Source: Atrina japonica
Taxonomy: Eukaryota > Mollusca > Bivalvia > Pterioida > Pinnidae
Length of the DNA: 64,000 nucleotides
Direction: 5' to 3'
Assembly: GCA_030159075.1 (NCBI GenBank)
Contig: BROG01000071.1
Coordinates: 807,001-871,000, forward strand
Shown here: positions 1-13,420 of the stretch, one piece after another
How the letters are laid out: every line of letters starts with the position of its first letter
How positions within the stretch are numbered: the first letter of the stretch is position 1
Notes under the pieces: generated by a model
Seen by the model: only the letters and a program-made list of their open reading frames with translations
The model's database searches: none
What the model was told of the DNA's origin: nothing
Translations under genes and position numbers: made by a program

Positions 1-81
1 AGCAGGTGTCCGGCGGTACGGTACTAAAACCAAGAATAAAACGTATGTTAGATGGTGTTCACAATACACGGGCATGTCAAA

Positions 82-197
82 GTATCTGATATGAACTGTA
101 GAACTGCATTGCTCGCAGATTATAAAATCATATTTATTTTTCTAATTTTATAACCTCCGAGCAATGCAGTTCTACAGTTTAGGAACATATCAGATAC
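82..197. repeat. Near-perfect palindrome with 34-base arms
   Basis: Bases 82 to 115 (GTATCTGATATGAACTGTAG and the next 14 bases) reappear inverted at 158 to 197, with a small insertion in the right arm and a spacer of about 42 AT-rich bases. The form is a foldback or MITE-type element. No coding capacity is visible and no clear target duplication flanks it. Confidence 0.8.
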
Positions 198-3100
198 AGA
201 TACACGTACGAATGTATAGAATTATATAGAATGGATATTAAGTATTTCAAAAATATAGTTCATTTCATGTTGAAACGAATGTGGCGGTAATTATAAAACC
301 AAACACTATATATCCTAGGGTGTCGATTGTATATGTTTCAAAAACATGTCCCCACTTCAAATGTCCATAAATTTGCGCAGACACATGGTAATTAAAATTT
401 TGGAAGTTCATTAGAAAGAGAATGTAATTGCTAAATCATGATTATTTAAACCTGAAACGTATTAGGTAAGAATTTATTTATGACATTATCGATGAATTTT
501 GACAAGAACCTTCATTTTGTTGTTGTTAGATTTTATTTTGAGTATACCTAATATGCTCAGATTGATCCTGGTGACTTAAAACAGCTGATAAGGATACACT
601 TGTATGGATTCCATTGCACATACGTGAAAATGTGACCCGAAACTATCTGGGTGTGTTACAGTTAGTGATAGAGAAAACGGTGGACATTTTGAATAAGTAA
701 TGAAAAAATGATGTTTAACTAGTAAATTTGTGTATAGTTTAGAATACGGCTCACTTAAATAGTATTCGATGTGTATGCATTAAAAGTTATATACCTACAG
801 AATTGTTCTGAAACACTCTTTAATATGATATATCCTTAGTTTGATATGTAGCTTTTAACATATTTTATATGGATATTGGCAACCATCAACAAATTGATAA
901 TTTTACGTATTCGAGAAAAAAAATCATTTGTGAGTAACCACAAAGTGGTAGTCGTGTTCGCGTGGTTACACCCTTTTAACAGTCACAGTGTAGATTTCAT
1001 CTCAAACAAAAAACCACAAACGAAAGATGACAGATGTTCTCAGTGATTTTGATTGTGAATTATTGAACTTATTCAGAATACAACAATGGCTGTATACAAG
1101 TACGTGTTTGTATTTTAAGTCATATGGTGGCAGCCAGAGAGATGAAGAGAGAGACTCTGAAAGAAAATTGTGAAACGTTCTCGCAAAATCAGCTTTGGTT
1201 CCAGTAGGAAAGAAAACGAACCCGCGCAAAATCTAGAGTCAGGATGGATTAAGAGTGTGATACCAAATGGAAAAGTGTGATGCCTCACCTCGATCACGGA
1301 TCCCCTTATGTGTTTGTATGTAGAACGGTGTCGCTGACAATTGTACTTTTATATATGATATGATCATCATTTACCTATTTACTATTATTACTTTTATTAA
1401 ACAAATTGTAGAAAGGAATCAGTTATGATGTACTTTGTTATCATTTAAAATCAATAAGTTGTTAATATACGGTAAACAAACATAAATGTTGACGTAAGCA
1501 CAGTAATCTGTGAGTCAGAACTTTTCATCTTGAAAATATCAACACAACTATGGTTCACACGTGACAATATTGCAAAAGATTCCCATTACTATTATGTTCT
1601 ACTCAGTATTCATCAGACGTTCATTTGCAATGAATAGTTTGGAATTCTAATATATTTGTTATTATAAAGCTTTTACCCTTTTAACCTAGACCGTGATATT
1701 AAAGGAAGATAAGAAATTGAGAGAGAAATATAGCACGTTAGCATCCTCATGTGAATTTCTTCTTCACAAAGTATGTAAATGTATAGCTCCGGTCTTATAT
1801 ATCAAACTGTTTAATTAAAATTCATTAAGTTTACGCACTGTTCTGATTTTCCGGAAATTCAATTTCGCCTCAACGAAGAGCAGCATAGGATTTCACTGAC
1901 ACCTGCACAAATTTTGACATTTGTAAAAAGAATGTATAAATACGAATTACTATAAAAAGGAATCACGCAACCCCACTGTAATTGGTCATACGAGAATCGG
2001 GAAAACAACGAGGTGTTCTTTAGACAGAAATGAAATCGGAGTATACATAACTCATATCAATTTCATCTTCAATTCTAATTATGCACAGAAAATGATATTA
2101 GTGTGCCCAATTTGAAGCTCAATAACCCGTTCATTGATCTATCAGTGTTACAAATACGGTCACTTAAGAATACAACATCAATAGAATTGTTTATTGTAGA
2201 TCAAAACGGTTATTTTCTATGCTGGATAATTGTTGTTTCATTGATAGGGAAAGTAGTAATCGCTGTGCCATTAACAAAACATATGGGAAATAAGTGAGAC
2301 AGAAATGTTGATATTGTTTTATCAGATATATTGAAATAGAAGAGGTAAAATGTTGTTGGTATCGCTTTATCGGCTTGGTGATCTGACAGAATCAAACAAA
2401 GAAAAAACTGATTTTATTATACGCATTACCGCACCTGTCAAAATTAAATCTAATTAAGAAATTAGTCACATATTTCCGATCGTAGTTTTTATAACTACTC
2501 AGTGTTTAAATATTCAATGTTTTATGCATATTCTATAAAGTCAATGTTTCCAATATACCGAAAATTTAGCGATGAACTTTTGAATTATATGAAAGTGCAT
2601 ATCGATGTTTATTTAATGCAAGTTAAAAATACATTGGTGAAAATCTTCGTCGCTTTCAAACTAAAATCTTAAAGATTTGTATCCATTAGTTTCATGATCA
2701 GGGCAGTTACAGTATACGTGCATAATTAGCACCGTTTATGTAAATTGCACAGTTAGTTTGTAAGCACCAAGAAACTCGATTATAGTTAGTGCAACAACTT
2801 ACTGGGTTCAAAATATCACCAAAAACTGAACTGTCACGATAGTTAACTGTAATAGCTTTTTAATGAGTCGAGATATATATTACAAATTCGTCAATTTCCT
2901 CAACGTTTATATGTAGATTTTGTGTAAAGAGATGTGGGAATAGGGAAATTTCTATTGAAAAAGTTCAAAATATTTTAGTGGGATATGGACCTCGAGTTTG
3001 ACCAGCATATTAATTAATCGTGTAAATGATATGATTATTTTATGGTTAATATAATAACATTTATTACGGAAATTTAAAAATTCGGTTTTTCATTGAATCA

Positions 3101-3520
3101 ATTAATTAATCATAAGTGTAATGTTTATTATAGAGGTTTATTATTAGATCAGTTTCTGTTAAAACAACAGTGTACCATTGTCACAGTTTTCATTTCCCAA
3201 AACATTTGCAATTATTCGTGCATCATTGATAAATCAGTAATTACCAAATTTCTCATTTTGATGTGCCGTTTCCTATTTAAATTATAGAGCCAGTGATTGC
3301 CGTTATAACACACTGTAAATATGAATATTATTTCAGAGCCCTGTACATTGGATAGCAATCGTGCCTCGGGGGATTTCTGTTTCCGACTGACAAATGTCTG
3401 ACAAGTGATAAAATAATTCATCTGATAAGCGATAAAATAGTTCAAACATCGAAATGTAATTTTGACTTTCCGCCTAAGGATCTACCGAATATTCGTATTT
3501 AAACTGTAACATAATAATTA
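198..3520. other. AT-rich non-genic stretch
   Basis: I see no open frame with coding character, no recognisable domain and no tandem array here. The longest open frames are under 80 codons and of random composition. Confidence 0.6.
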
Positions 3521-3521
3521 C

Positions 3522-3523
<2 letters not shown>

Positions 3524-3612
<89 letters not shown>
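3524..3612. repeat. (TC)n microsatellite
   Basis: Uninterrupted TC dinucleotides over about 88 bases, followed 27 bases later by a long TG run, making a compound microsatellite. Confidence 0.98.
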
Positions 3613-3616
<4 letters not shown>

Positions 3617-3636
3617 GTGCATGTGCGCGGTGTGTG

Positions 3637-3761
<125 letters not shown>

Positions 3762-4214
3762 AAAGTACCCTCAAACGCATACTTAACAAAAAATCAAAAC
3801 AAAACAAAATATGAAAAGAACAAATCATAACAGAAAAGTGACGGGTTCGGAGTGACCCATACAGAGGACGATCTCCGCCACGGATATAACCTCATTAATC
3901 ATTTGCTCGTCCTCTTGCCAGTGTCATGCTTCTTGTTGGCATGTTTGGTTGGAGCTGTTCATGGTTTATGATACATTATAATTAATAGTGAAATTTCGTA
4001 TATTTGACCTGTCTGTCATGATCTTCATAATTCAACATTGATGAATGTCTTCTCTTTTCTTTTTCATGTGTTAATTTACGCAGGAACACCGTGAAGGTCA
4101 GTGAGGTGAAAATTTGACTTTCAAATAAATTATCCTTATTGTCCTAACTTGAGTTGAACATAACATCCAATTCAAAACAATGGAGATAACTTTAAATATA
4201 ACAAGATATTTTCC

Positions 4215-4320
4215 TACATGGCTTTTTTTCCGGATCCCACCTCTAAATTTCCCAAAGGTCCGTGTTTGTCCAATTTTCATCAAATGTGTATGCTGTTTCT
4301 TTTAATACCTGAAAGTTAAT
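4215..4320 (+). repeat. Dispersed repeat core, copy 1
   Basis: Carries the recurring string GATCCCACCTCTAAATTTCC followed by GGTCCGTGTTTGTCC. The same core is seen at 5290, 10745, 13285 (-), 17020 (-), 17640 (-), 34385 (-) and 40525. From memory this core is common in bivalve genomes; I do not assign it to a transposon class. Confidence 0.6.
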
Positions 4321-4589
4321 TGTATTGTATCTGTGTGTTTTATCTATTAGATATAATTATGTATCTTTTTAACCCCCCCACCTCTCATACACACAATATT
4401 ATGTCGGGATGCAGATTTTAGAATAATAAATAGAATTATTCTTTTCCAGTTAGCAAAATATTTTATGATACGAAATAACAAATCACTTTATGTGTACAAG
4501 TCCCTATAGCCTATTATTTTGATATGCTAATGAGATACGCCATATATGTGTACTTACAAGATACTAAATATGTATGGTAATTTTTTGCA

Positions 4590-4593
<4 letters not shown>

Positions 4594-4680
<87 letters not shown>
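4594..4680. repeat. (AT)n microsatellite
   Basis: Pure AT dinucleotides over about 86 bases. Confidence 0.98.
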
Positions 4681-4683
<3 letters not shown>

Positions 4684-4759
4684 ATTACAAGTTTAATTTT
4701 AGAATACTCTTTTGAACATCAAAGATTCTTCCCACATTGTGATTTACCAGGGATTAAAG

Positions 4760-5185
4760 GACACCAAAAATTGATAACATATGTCATGATATTTTGTTCT
4801 CACTTTTGGTAAAATCCTTGGTAAATAGAATGTATTAACATGATAATTTGCTCTCACTTTTCCGTAAAACCCCTGGAAAATCAAAAGGTGTTAACGTCAT
4901 AATTTGTTCTCACTTTTTGGTAAAACCCCTGAAAAATCAGTAAGTGTTAACATGATAATTTTTGCTCTCACTTTTCCGAAAAACCCCTGGAAAATCAAAA
5001 AGTGTTAACGTGATAATTTGCGCTTAATTTTCGGTAAAACTCCTTTCAAATCAAAAACTGTTAACATGTAATTTTGTTCTCAATGCTTGGTAAAACCCAT
5101 GGAAAATCAAAAAGTGTTAACATGATACTTTGTTCTCACTTTTTAGTAAAACCCCTGACAAATTGAAAAGTTATAACATAATAAT
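4760..5185. repeat. Tandem repeat, unit about 57 bp, about 7 diverged copies
   Basis: Each unit contains GTTAACATGATAATTTG, then CTCACTTTT, GTAAAACCCCTGG and AAATCAAAA. Single isolated units occur elsewhere (near 13400, 20300 and 21690), so the unit is part of a dispersed element that was amplified here. Confidence 0.8.
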
Positions 5186-5289
5186 TTGTGCCCCATGAGA
5201 ACATGATATTAAAAAAGAACAATATATAATTCCTTTTGAAAAACAGTTTTTAAACGCATCGCACCGTATACATATCTGAATCTTACTTT

Positions 5290-5402
5290 CATGGCACCTG
5301 ATCCCACCTCTGGATTTCCGAGGTCCGTGTTTATCCAATATTCACCAGATCTGTATATGTATCCCGGACATTCTGAAGATTTATACTTTAGTATCTGAAA
5401 TT
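5290..5402 (+). repeat. Dispersed repeat core, copy 2
   Basis: Matches the copy at 40525 over CTGATCCCACCTCT, GAGGTCCGTGTTT and TTTATACTTTAGTATCTGAA in the same order. It directly follows the 57-bp tandem array, suggesting array and core belong to one element. Confidence 0.65.
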
Positions 5403-6425
5403 TGTATATTTTCCAGGATAATCAAGGTTTGAATAATTCACTAGTATTTGTAAAGTTCGCCTCATTAAATTGGATCTTTGCAGCATTTTATAAAACTTTC
5501 TATCATCATTTATTTCACGAAATGATTCCATTTACTGTAAGGATTATCTAGAGCATTGTTTTAAAAATAACAGCATATGTCTAGACCCACTAAGATAAAA
5601 GAACAATACTGTCTTCCGCGTTTTGGATATTTTTATATTAGAAAAAATCAAACGGGAAAATTTTTAAATGAATCGAATTTCGATTGTTGATTGTTATCTT
5701 ATTTGATGACTTTCGTGTACATTTAGCTCAACAAATCTTATTAAAACATTGAAAGTAAGATCTACTATATATCCTGTCTATTCCGCCATTATAACCCTCC
5801 ATTCTTTTTTGTATATATGTTGACTTTAGTATGTCCTTGTAATGTATGCTGATTAGTCGTAAGACTAATGTACAATGAGCCAAATCATACCAGCTCGTCA
5901 GGTTAGTTACCAGAAATATAGATTTTGCTTTAATATTTTACTCTATTTACGACGGTCTGTGAGTGATTAGAATAAATAATATTCAGAATTATGTTTAATA
6001 GGTCTCTAAGCCCTAGAACTCAAACCAAAGTCAATTACACTAGCTATATCAATTTTGTGTACGGTCATTTGTGGAGGTCATTAGTTTAATTTGACCTTTC
6101 GAAAGTTATTTACTATCATCAGCGCCGATCAGTAATGTTCTGTTTTAAATTTGACAAATGGGAAAAAAATGCAAGTATGCGAAATGACTATGGTGGATTT
6201 CTAGTAACGTGCATGTCCACTTTGTAAATCAAAAATCGAAGATTCTATTCTTAATAGTCCTGAATATGAAGATTTGAAATTAAATATATAAAGTCTTGTT
6301 ATTATGGCAGAATCCCTGTCTCCAAAAAACGTAGTTCCACAATCACTTTAGATAGCTTTGTAATCTTGAGAAATATTTCTCAACAAAATGGAACTATATA
6401 CAATTTATGTTACATTTTTGTTACA
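5403..6425. other. Non-genic stretch
   Basis: AT-rich with no open frame or repeat that I can support. Confidence 0.5.
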
Positions 6426-6655
6426 GGGCCTCAGTGACCGAGTCTCAAAAAGTCTCTAACTTCCTGTCAGCGCATGTTCGAGGCCCGCTGTGACGTAAGC
6501 TGATTTTGTGAGAAACTTTCCCAGTTTACTTGCGGAAGGCCGGTTGTCTCTTCCTGGGTACATTGTAACCGGGATCTCTCCCCAACATTAAAAACTGGCC
6601 GCCACCATGATGCTGAACAATTGTTCAGTATGGCGTAAAACACCATTCAAAATTA
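6426..6655 (+). mobile_element. tRNA-derived SINE
   Basis: The head (GGGCCTCAGTGACCGAGT, then TGTTCGAGGCCCG) has the arrangement of degenerate A and B boxes. The body GTTTACTTGCGGAAGGCCGG, TACATTGTAACCGGG and AAAACTGGCCGCCACCAT is shared with the elements at 9007 to 9248 and 12170 to 12333, and ends in the same GTATGGCGTAAAACA tail. I could not see a target duplication. Confidence 0.75.
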
Positions 6656-7505
6656 GATAATTTCAGTGCTGTTTGCGACATTCTGTTTTTGAAATATTTT
6701 GGCATCCAGTTTTATACGATTGATTCCCTGGTCAAGACCCTGAACACCTTTGTAAATAATCTGTTGATTTAATATCTATTTAATATTCACTGATATCATT
6801 ATTTTTTCTTATCCCTTACCTCTGGCCATAAAGTTAATCAGAAACTAAACAACGTCGGTCTAGAGTTCCTTATATCTAAACAAGGTCATCTGTAAAGCGA
6901 CCTCTACCTGCCGACATAATGTGATAAACTCGAGCGATTAGTTACAGAATTTCCATATCTTAGTTTCTTTTGCCTCCAGGACATGTTAAACAACCCGTTA
7001 CCAAATTATACCTGATATCCCCGAAGATACATAAATACTTAGTATGATTTTATCACGTGCAGTATTTGATATCGACAAAGTCAGAGTAACAGTAACTTAA
7101 GATGTCGGCAGAACATCGGTATGAAGATAATGTGTGTCCTTTTGACCATATATTCATTATTTGTAGATTATTTTACATTCCTATTCATCACAAAGACGTT
7201 TTGACGGACTTAAGAACATATATATATATGGATTGGTCTAGTTTTATAACAAACTACAATAATAGATAAATAGTTAAGTTGATAAATGAATCATATATTT
7301 CAGTAGATATGTGAATAAATAGGAAAAAAGATAAATGAATAAATAGTTAAGTAGATGAATAGATAAATAGGTTATAAAGATAAATGAATAAATAATTTAA
7401 TAGATAAATGAGTCAACCGTTAAGTTGATATATATTTCAGTAGATGAATGAATATAAATAAATAGTCAGATAAATGATTTAATAAACAAATTAATTCATT
7501 TCATC

Positions 7506-7538
<33 letters not shown>

Positions 7539-8993
7539 GTTAAATTACATACATCAAACATAACAGATTGTTGTTTGTAGGCCTAGTTCTCAAACAAGTG
7601 CAATATGGGAGATACTACGTTTTAAACTTATCAGTTATATTATATAAACTTTCAAACCTTTTAAACCTTTTGATGAGCCAGACAGAGGTCTGTGGAACCT
7701 ATGCATGTTTTATCACAGACAAATGCTTATATTTGTTGACGTAATGACATTATTAAAACATTAAAATAGCATTTTTCGGTCTATAAACAACAGCTATTTA
7801 CAAAATCCTCCCAAATTACAATCTATTACTGATATCGTGTTATTACCGTTGAAAGATTAGGGAAGCACTTTGACAAGCGGTTGTAATTGATGTTAGGATA
7901 GAGTAACAGTTTGATTACATGTTATGTAACTTAAGACTTTCTATCGTTAAAAAAAGTAAACACATCACGGGTCATTTGAGGGCTGAGTGATGTACCACGT
8001 GCCCCCTTAATGTCTATGATTATTGACCGGAGCGTTTTTCATATAAACGTAAAAACAGAGTCTTTGAAGATGATAAGTAATGATTCTATTATCTACTAAC
8101 GTTATGATCTAAAGTCACATCACCTGCCACTCGTATACAAGTTCCTAATATATTACTACCACCTTTGTGATAGGAGAGCGTGTGCTTGGGGAAAGGGGGA
8201 TATCAAAAGATGAGGGGAACAATACAATTCACGTTCGTTGTCGACATCAAAATCTCCCAGACTCTGACGTGCGGTAAATATATCATCAGGACTTTCGAAG
8301 ATGTCCAGTCAACGTTTATGACGACTATGACATTTTATAAAGAGAGATAACTCCTGTAACATATCAAAATGTACTTTCCATTTACTTTTGTACCCGGTAC
8401 CTCGAAACGCCCTGTAGGAAGGACCTGTATTTACAGTAAGGTCATTGGCTCTATTAATCTCAGCTTTAACATTGAGTTTTTAACAATTATCAGTTTTCTC
8501 TGAATCTTTCCCTTTAGAAAATACATATACATTTTAAATTGGATCTCAACTGATGAAGTCTCATTGACAGAAACGATCGTCTTGAGCATTATAACTTTGG
8601 TATAATGTTTATAATATTTAAGCCTATTTAAACGTAAGCCATTAAGGTTTTTTGTAAAACCAGCACCATATTCCAATTCTCATATAACTGGATATTCCAC
8701 TAATCAACTCAACGACGAGGTTCAATTTGTGAGTCAACCTCAAGCAGAAGTGAATCAATTCAGTTATCTTTATTTTTTAAGACAGACGGCAAATAATGTT
8801 ATTATATTGTAGATTTAAACAAAAAATTCAAGAACAAGCAATTTAGTTAATGTAATCATTATATACATTTAGATACGTTTTAAAACACAATATTGGTAAA
8901 TAAATTCAAAAGAAAGGGAACGTGTATTTCCACATTGTCAGTATAAATATACAGATAATTCATATATTTGACCGCTTCCAATGTGTGTTTAAT
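6656..8993. other. Non-genic stretch with a short (GAT)n run
   Basis: The only structured parts are an imperfect AGATAAATGAATAAATAG-type run at about 7260 to 7490 and about eleven GAT triplets at 7505 to 7537. No gene is seen. Confidence 0.6.
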
Positions 8994-9006
8994 CGTCAAT
9001 ATTAGT

Positions 9007-9248
9007 TTTGATTTGATTTAATTTTTTGTTTTACGCCATACTCAACAATCTTTCAGTCATATGATGGCGTCCAGTTTTTATTGGTGGGGGAGAAACCTCG
9101 GTTACCCGGGTAAAGACCACCGACCTTCTGCAAGTAAACTGGCAAACTTTCCCACATAATACGAAACGACCCTAGCGGGATTCGAACCAGAGGTGAGAGG
9201 CCTTGTGATTTAAAGCGCAATGCTCTAACCACTCAGCCACGGAGACCC
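9007..9248 (-). mobile_element. tRNA-derived SINE with target duplication
   Basis: On the minus strand it begins GGGGTCTCCG and continues with the A box TGGCTGAGTGGTTAGAGC and the B box GGTTCGAATCCCGC, then the shared body TTTGCCAGTTTACTTGC and the tail GTATGGCGTAAAACAAAAAA. It is bounded by a 13-base duplication, CGTCAATATTAGT at 8994 to 9006 and CGTCGATATTAGT at 9249 to 9261, which fixes the ends. The insertion looks fairly recent. Confidence 0.92.
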
Positions 9249-9261
9249 CGTCGATATTAGT

Positions 9262-10744
9262 ATGAATTACAATAGAATACGGAGATCACCAATTTTGGGG
9301 TATAGAAATAAGTAATGAAATTCGTCTTCTACAATTCCTTCATTACAGAGTTTGTTCAAATGTGAACGCTTTTGGTGTTTTAAAATAAAACTCTTTCCGT
9401 TTTGTTTTCCGTTTTATATTGCTATTCAATTACAGCTGTTCAGCGAATTTACAGTTACATTTACATATATTAAATTATTGGTCTGCTACCCTCGATAAAT
9501 ATTATTCAAGCACGGAAACGTTAGAATTTATTTTCACATATGGCTACACCGTCATACGTTTATCGAATCCATAAATGTTAACAATATTTCAAATTTCGAT
9601 CTCGTACTGTTAAAAATGAATGAGTAAACTGCTTTATGTCCGTAAATTGTTTTCGCAATTCCAAGAAACCGCTTAATTGAGTGCCTTCCATCAACTTACA
9701 ATTACAAATAGATATACATGTATGCAGCGATATCTAACAATTCTTTAAATTCTACATTGACATTCGATTCGGGCAAAGACGCAATCTTTTTCATTAATAT
9801 ATAGTATTTGACATAGATTTCATTTTTTAAAAATCAATATAAACCATTTCTACGTGTTATCAAAATACAAAAATACAAAAAAAATATTCCACCTGTAAAA
9901 CAATATTTAGATTAAGTCTTAAAAATCAAAACCGATGACAAACCGAACAGCTGACATATGGTACGGATATATAAAACAGTTTTATTTAAAAGTTGATTGC
10001 AAATTCAGGTCGACTAGAACATATGTTGATATTTTTACAGAAACTTGATAAACCAATTCAAAAGATTTTGAAAAATGTTGCCATTTATTAAAAGTACAGG
10101 GTAAGGTACTTTTGCAACATACAAAGGTTTGGAAAGGGTTTGTTATTGTAATATCCGTTTTGTGTTACCATGCTCACAATTTGTGGCAGTAACTGAAGAA
10201 GAATATTGTTAATAGAGATATATCTATGATTCAGTATTTAATTTACATGTATATTAGTTCATTATAAGAGAGAGTGTATTGTTAATTTCACTGTGTGCAA
10301 ACGTGCATTTGTGTTTAACAATTTTGGGCAACAAAATCAAATTAATTTAAAGTTACAGAAAACAATGAACACATTCATTCAATCTCATGTATCAACACAT
10401 TATTAGTATCATTAAACAATTCCATAATTCTTTGATTCGCCCTTCATAAACAACATTCTTCAAGAATTTCGAGGAGTTATATATCCTCATATGTAATACG
10501 TGTAATTGTTAACAGACTAATTAAAGACATTGTACATGTTACAAACTGTTAAAGAGATAAGGTGACTATGAGACATAATGTATTCGAACAATCGTTTTAA
10601 TGCTGACATAACAATTCATTAGTATTTATTATAAAACTGTCTTTGTTAGAACCAAAGCTAAATGACGTCATCAAGATTCAAATGATTACGTATACTTAAA
10701 CCAGTACAGGGATTATTATCTGTTTTGAAGCATATTTGCTTGGG
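9262..10744. other. Non-genic stretch
   Basis: AT-rich and without recognisable coding sequence or array. Confidence 0.5.
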
Positions 10745-10945
10745 GACACATTCTAGGTGTGACTGGTCGACAGGGGTGCTTAATTGTACACGGCACACAA
10801 TCCCATTTCAAAATTTCCAGGGGTCCGTGTATGTCTCGTATAATAGTTTGTTGAAACAACATAAAACAAATGTGCAAATATCATTTGAAATAGGGCTATG
10901 CAGCTTTGGTAAATTTATAGAAGGTCCGTGTTTGTCTGGTATAAT
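10745..10945 (+). repeat. Dispersed repeat core, copy 3, partly doubled
   Basis: GACTGGTCGACAGGGGTGCTT at the left matches the core at 40540. GGTCCGTGTATGTCT and GGTCCGTGTTTGTCT then occur about 100 bases apart. It leads straight into the 200-bp tandem array. Confidence 0.6.
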
Positions 10946-10954
10946 TATTTGTCA

Positions 10955-12158
10955 GAACGAAATAAAATAAATGTGTAATATGTCACTTTCGAGCTAAATA
11001 GCTGTGGTATATTCATATCTATGCCGGTTTGTATACGGTTTTCATTATTTCCGTAATCTCTTCTTTGTGCAGAAACTGTCAAGTGAGTTGCACATTCATT
11101 TTGCTTCGTTAAAATGGATTATTTCGTTAAAAAGAAATCTGTAGTTTTTCAAATGGTATAATAATTCATTAATACGAAATAATATGAATGTGCAACATGT
11201 CACTTTGGGGCTACGTATCTTCGGTATATTTATAGCTATGTCTGTAAAGTGTTTTTCTTAATTCTGTATTCTTACCTTTGTACAGAATCCGTAAAGTGAG
11301 TTTTAAATTCATTTTATTTCGTTAAAACGAATTATTATTTCGTTTGATAACAACCTTTTAATATGGTATGACAGTTCGTTGATACGAAATTATATAAATG
11401 TGCAACATGTCATTGTCGGGCTACGTAGATTTGATATATTCATAGCTTTGTTTAAATTTGTAAATTGTTTTAATTATTTCCATATTCTTACCTTTGTACG
11501 TATACAGAATCCATAAAAATAGTTGTAAATTTATTCTTATTCTTTCCGTTTAAATATTATAAACATAATACAAAAGTTCCAGACGATATCGTTTCTGTCA
11601 ATTAGACTTCATTAGTTGAGCTCCAATTTGAAAAGTATGTGTATTTTCTATAGAGAAAGTGGTATCATACAAGGCCAAATAATATCTCTAAAAATATAGC
11701 CGAAATCCGTCTAAGAGTAACCATTGTAAAAGAAATGACCATCTTAGCTTTAGAAGATTTTCGAATTTAATTGATGTTATCAGTGTCAAATATTACTTTA
11801 GTATAAGATTATCAGCTGGTCCCGGTATACCAGGTAATAGGTTTATGTATACCCTCGGGGACTCAAACGGTCCACCAGCAGTGGCAACGACCTAGTGGTT
11901 ATAAATATTATAAACATAATACCAAAGTTAAAAACAGAATCACAACTTTTTAAACAGTGTATAATAATTCGTTAATACGGAATGATATAGATGTACATCA
12001 TGTCATTTTGGGTTACGTAGCTTTGTAAAATTTATAGCTATGTTTGCACATTGTTTCTAATTAATTTTGTATTCATTCCTTTGTACAGAATCCGTCAAAT
12101 GAGTCGCACATTTATTATAATTCGTTAAATTGAATTATTATTTTTCAAACGAAATAAC
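10955..12158. repeat. Satellite-like tandem array, unit about 200 bp
   Basis: At least four diverged units share the order: AATGTGCAACATGTCACTTT, GGCTACGTA, ATTCATAGCTATGT, TTCTTACCTTTGTACAGAATCC, GTAAAGTGAGT, then TTTCGTTAAAACGAATTATT and a second TTCGTTAATACGAAAT. A fifth partial unit resumes at 12551, after two insertions. The array is old, with many small indels. Confidence 0.75.
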
Positions 12159-12169
12159 TTCTAGTTCAA

Positions 12170-12333
12170 TTTTTGTTAGAAAGTTTGCCAGTTTACTTGC
12201 GGAAGGCCGGTGGTCTATTCCCGGGTACATTGTAACCGGGTTCTCTCATCCACCATTGAAAACTGGCTGCCACCATAAAACTTAAAAATTGTTGAGTCTA
12301 GCATAAAACAACATTCAAAATTCTAAATTCAAA
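12170..12333 (+). mobile_element. 5'-truncated SINE inside the 200-bp array
   Basis: Body and tail match the SINEs at 6426 and 9007 (GTTTACTTGCGGAAGGCCGG, then AAAACTGGCTGCCACCAT), but the tRNA-like head is missing. An 11-base target duplication TTCTAGTTCAA lies at 12159 to 12169 and 12334 to 12344. This confirms retrotransposition of a truncated copy into the satellite. Confidence 0.88.
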
Positions 12334-12357
12334 TTCTAGTTCAAATTCTACAATAAT

Positions 12358-12550
12358 GGGACTAATTCATGTACCACGTGATACCCGATAAGGTTTGTGC
12401 GGGACTAATATTTCTATTAGTGATGGAATATAGTGATGACGATATCCCACGCTTACGTCATTTCAGCGGGAAGATTACGTAGAGTTACGTTCCATCACCA
12501 CATGTACGACACAAAAGTTATCGGTTATCACGTGGTATATGAATCAGTCC
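12358..12550. mobile_element. 193-bp MITE inserted in the satellite array
   Basis: The left end GGACTAATTCATGTACCACG and right end (read inverted) GGACTGATTCATATACCACG form terminal inverted repeats of about 33 bases (GTGATAMCCGATAA follows in both). A second inner pair TAGTGATGGAA / TTCCATCACCA adds to the foldback. The 200-bp unit resumes immediately to the right with AATTCGTTAATACGAAAT. Confidence 0.88.
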
Positions 12551-13284
12551 AATTCGTTAATACGAAATAATATTAATGTACAATATGTCACTTTACGTAG
12601 CTTTGGTTTACTATGTTTCGACTGTTTATATCTGTTATACATTCATCATCCAATGTACTCTAGCAATGTAATTACCAAACATGTCATACTTTCCATTTTC
12701 TATTACATTCAACTGTTTGTTTTGATATCTGGTATTCATATATGATTTGTGGCATCGCTGTCAGTTTCTTTCATTACATCATTATCTAACTGACGGCTAA
12801 TATACTTGTAAAAACGTATAAAAAATTACCTAGACGTGTAACAAGAAAACAATTTATATGTTTACATGAAAGTTGAACCGTCTTCTGTATCTATCCACGT
12901 TATGACGTTTAACATTATTCAGACACTTTGCACGTCTATACAAAACATCATTTGTACATAAAAAGAAAGTAAGACAAGAGACAGTCAGTCACGTGCCACA
13001 GAAGAGTAAGCATCTCATATCTTATTAATAGTTTATGGTTGAAATTATGAAGTTATAAAGCTTCTAGCATATCGAAACATACAGGAAACAAACACCATAT
13101 ACGGGTATTAAAGGAAAATTACTTATCAAACGTTAAAATTATGATCACAAAAATATTATTCTAATTAAACTTTTGTTTTAATCATTTTGATGTGTAATAA
13201 TACAATAACATCATGTATGCAATTTTATATCAGTGTAAAGCAAAAGAATCAATGTGTATTGAAATTCGAGAGTCTATATTCACA

Positions 13285-13420
13285 AACGATGAAAATTAGG
13301 CGAACACAGACCTCTGGAAACATCAGATTCCTGGCTGGAACGCATCCATTATTACCGATATCACCAACTTGAAGTACAAATATCGTGTTCCCACTTTATT
13401 TATTTACCAGGGGTTTTACC
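13285..13420 (-). repeat. Dispersed repeat core, copy 4, diverged
   Basis: CGAACACAGACCTCTGGAAAC is the inverted, diverged form of the core; about 60 bases on, CCAGGGGTTTTACC recalls the 57-bp unit at 4760. This pairing again links core and unit. Confidence 0.5.

Noticed and set aside
3840..3960. Short minus-strand open stretch with ordered composition (HWQEDEQ, VISVAEIVLCMG)
   Set aside because: Only about 30 codons, no splice sites or start, and no recognisable family.
4546..4812. Ile-Tyr repeat frame
   Set aside because: Translation of the AT microsatellite with short random ends.
9165..9248. A true tRNA gene on the minus strand
   Set aside because: A and B boxes are present, but the sequence continues into a SINE body and tail and is bounded by a target duplication; it is a SINE head.
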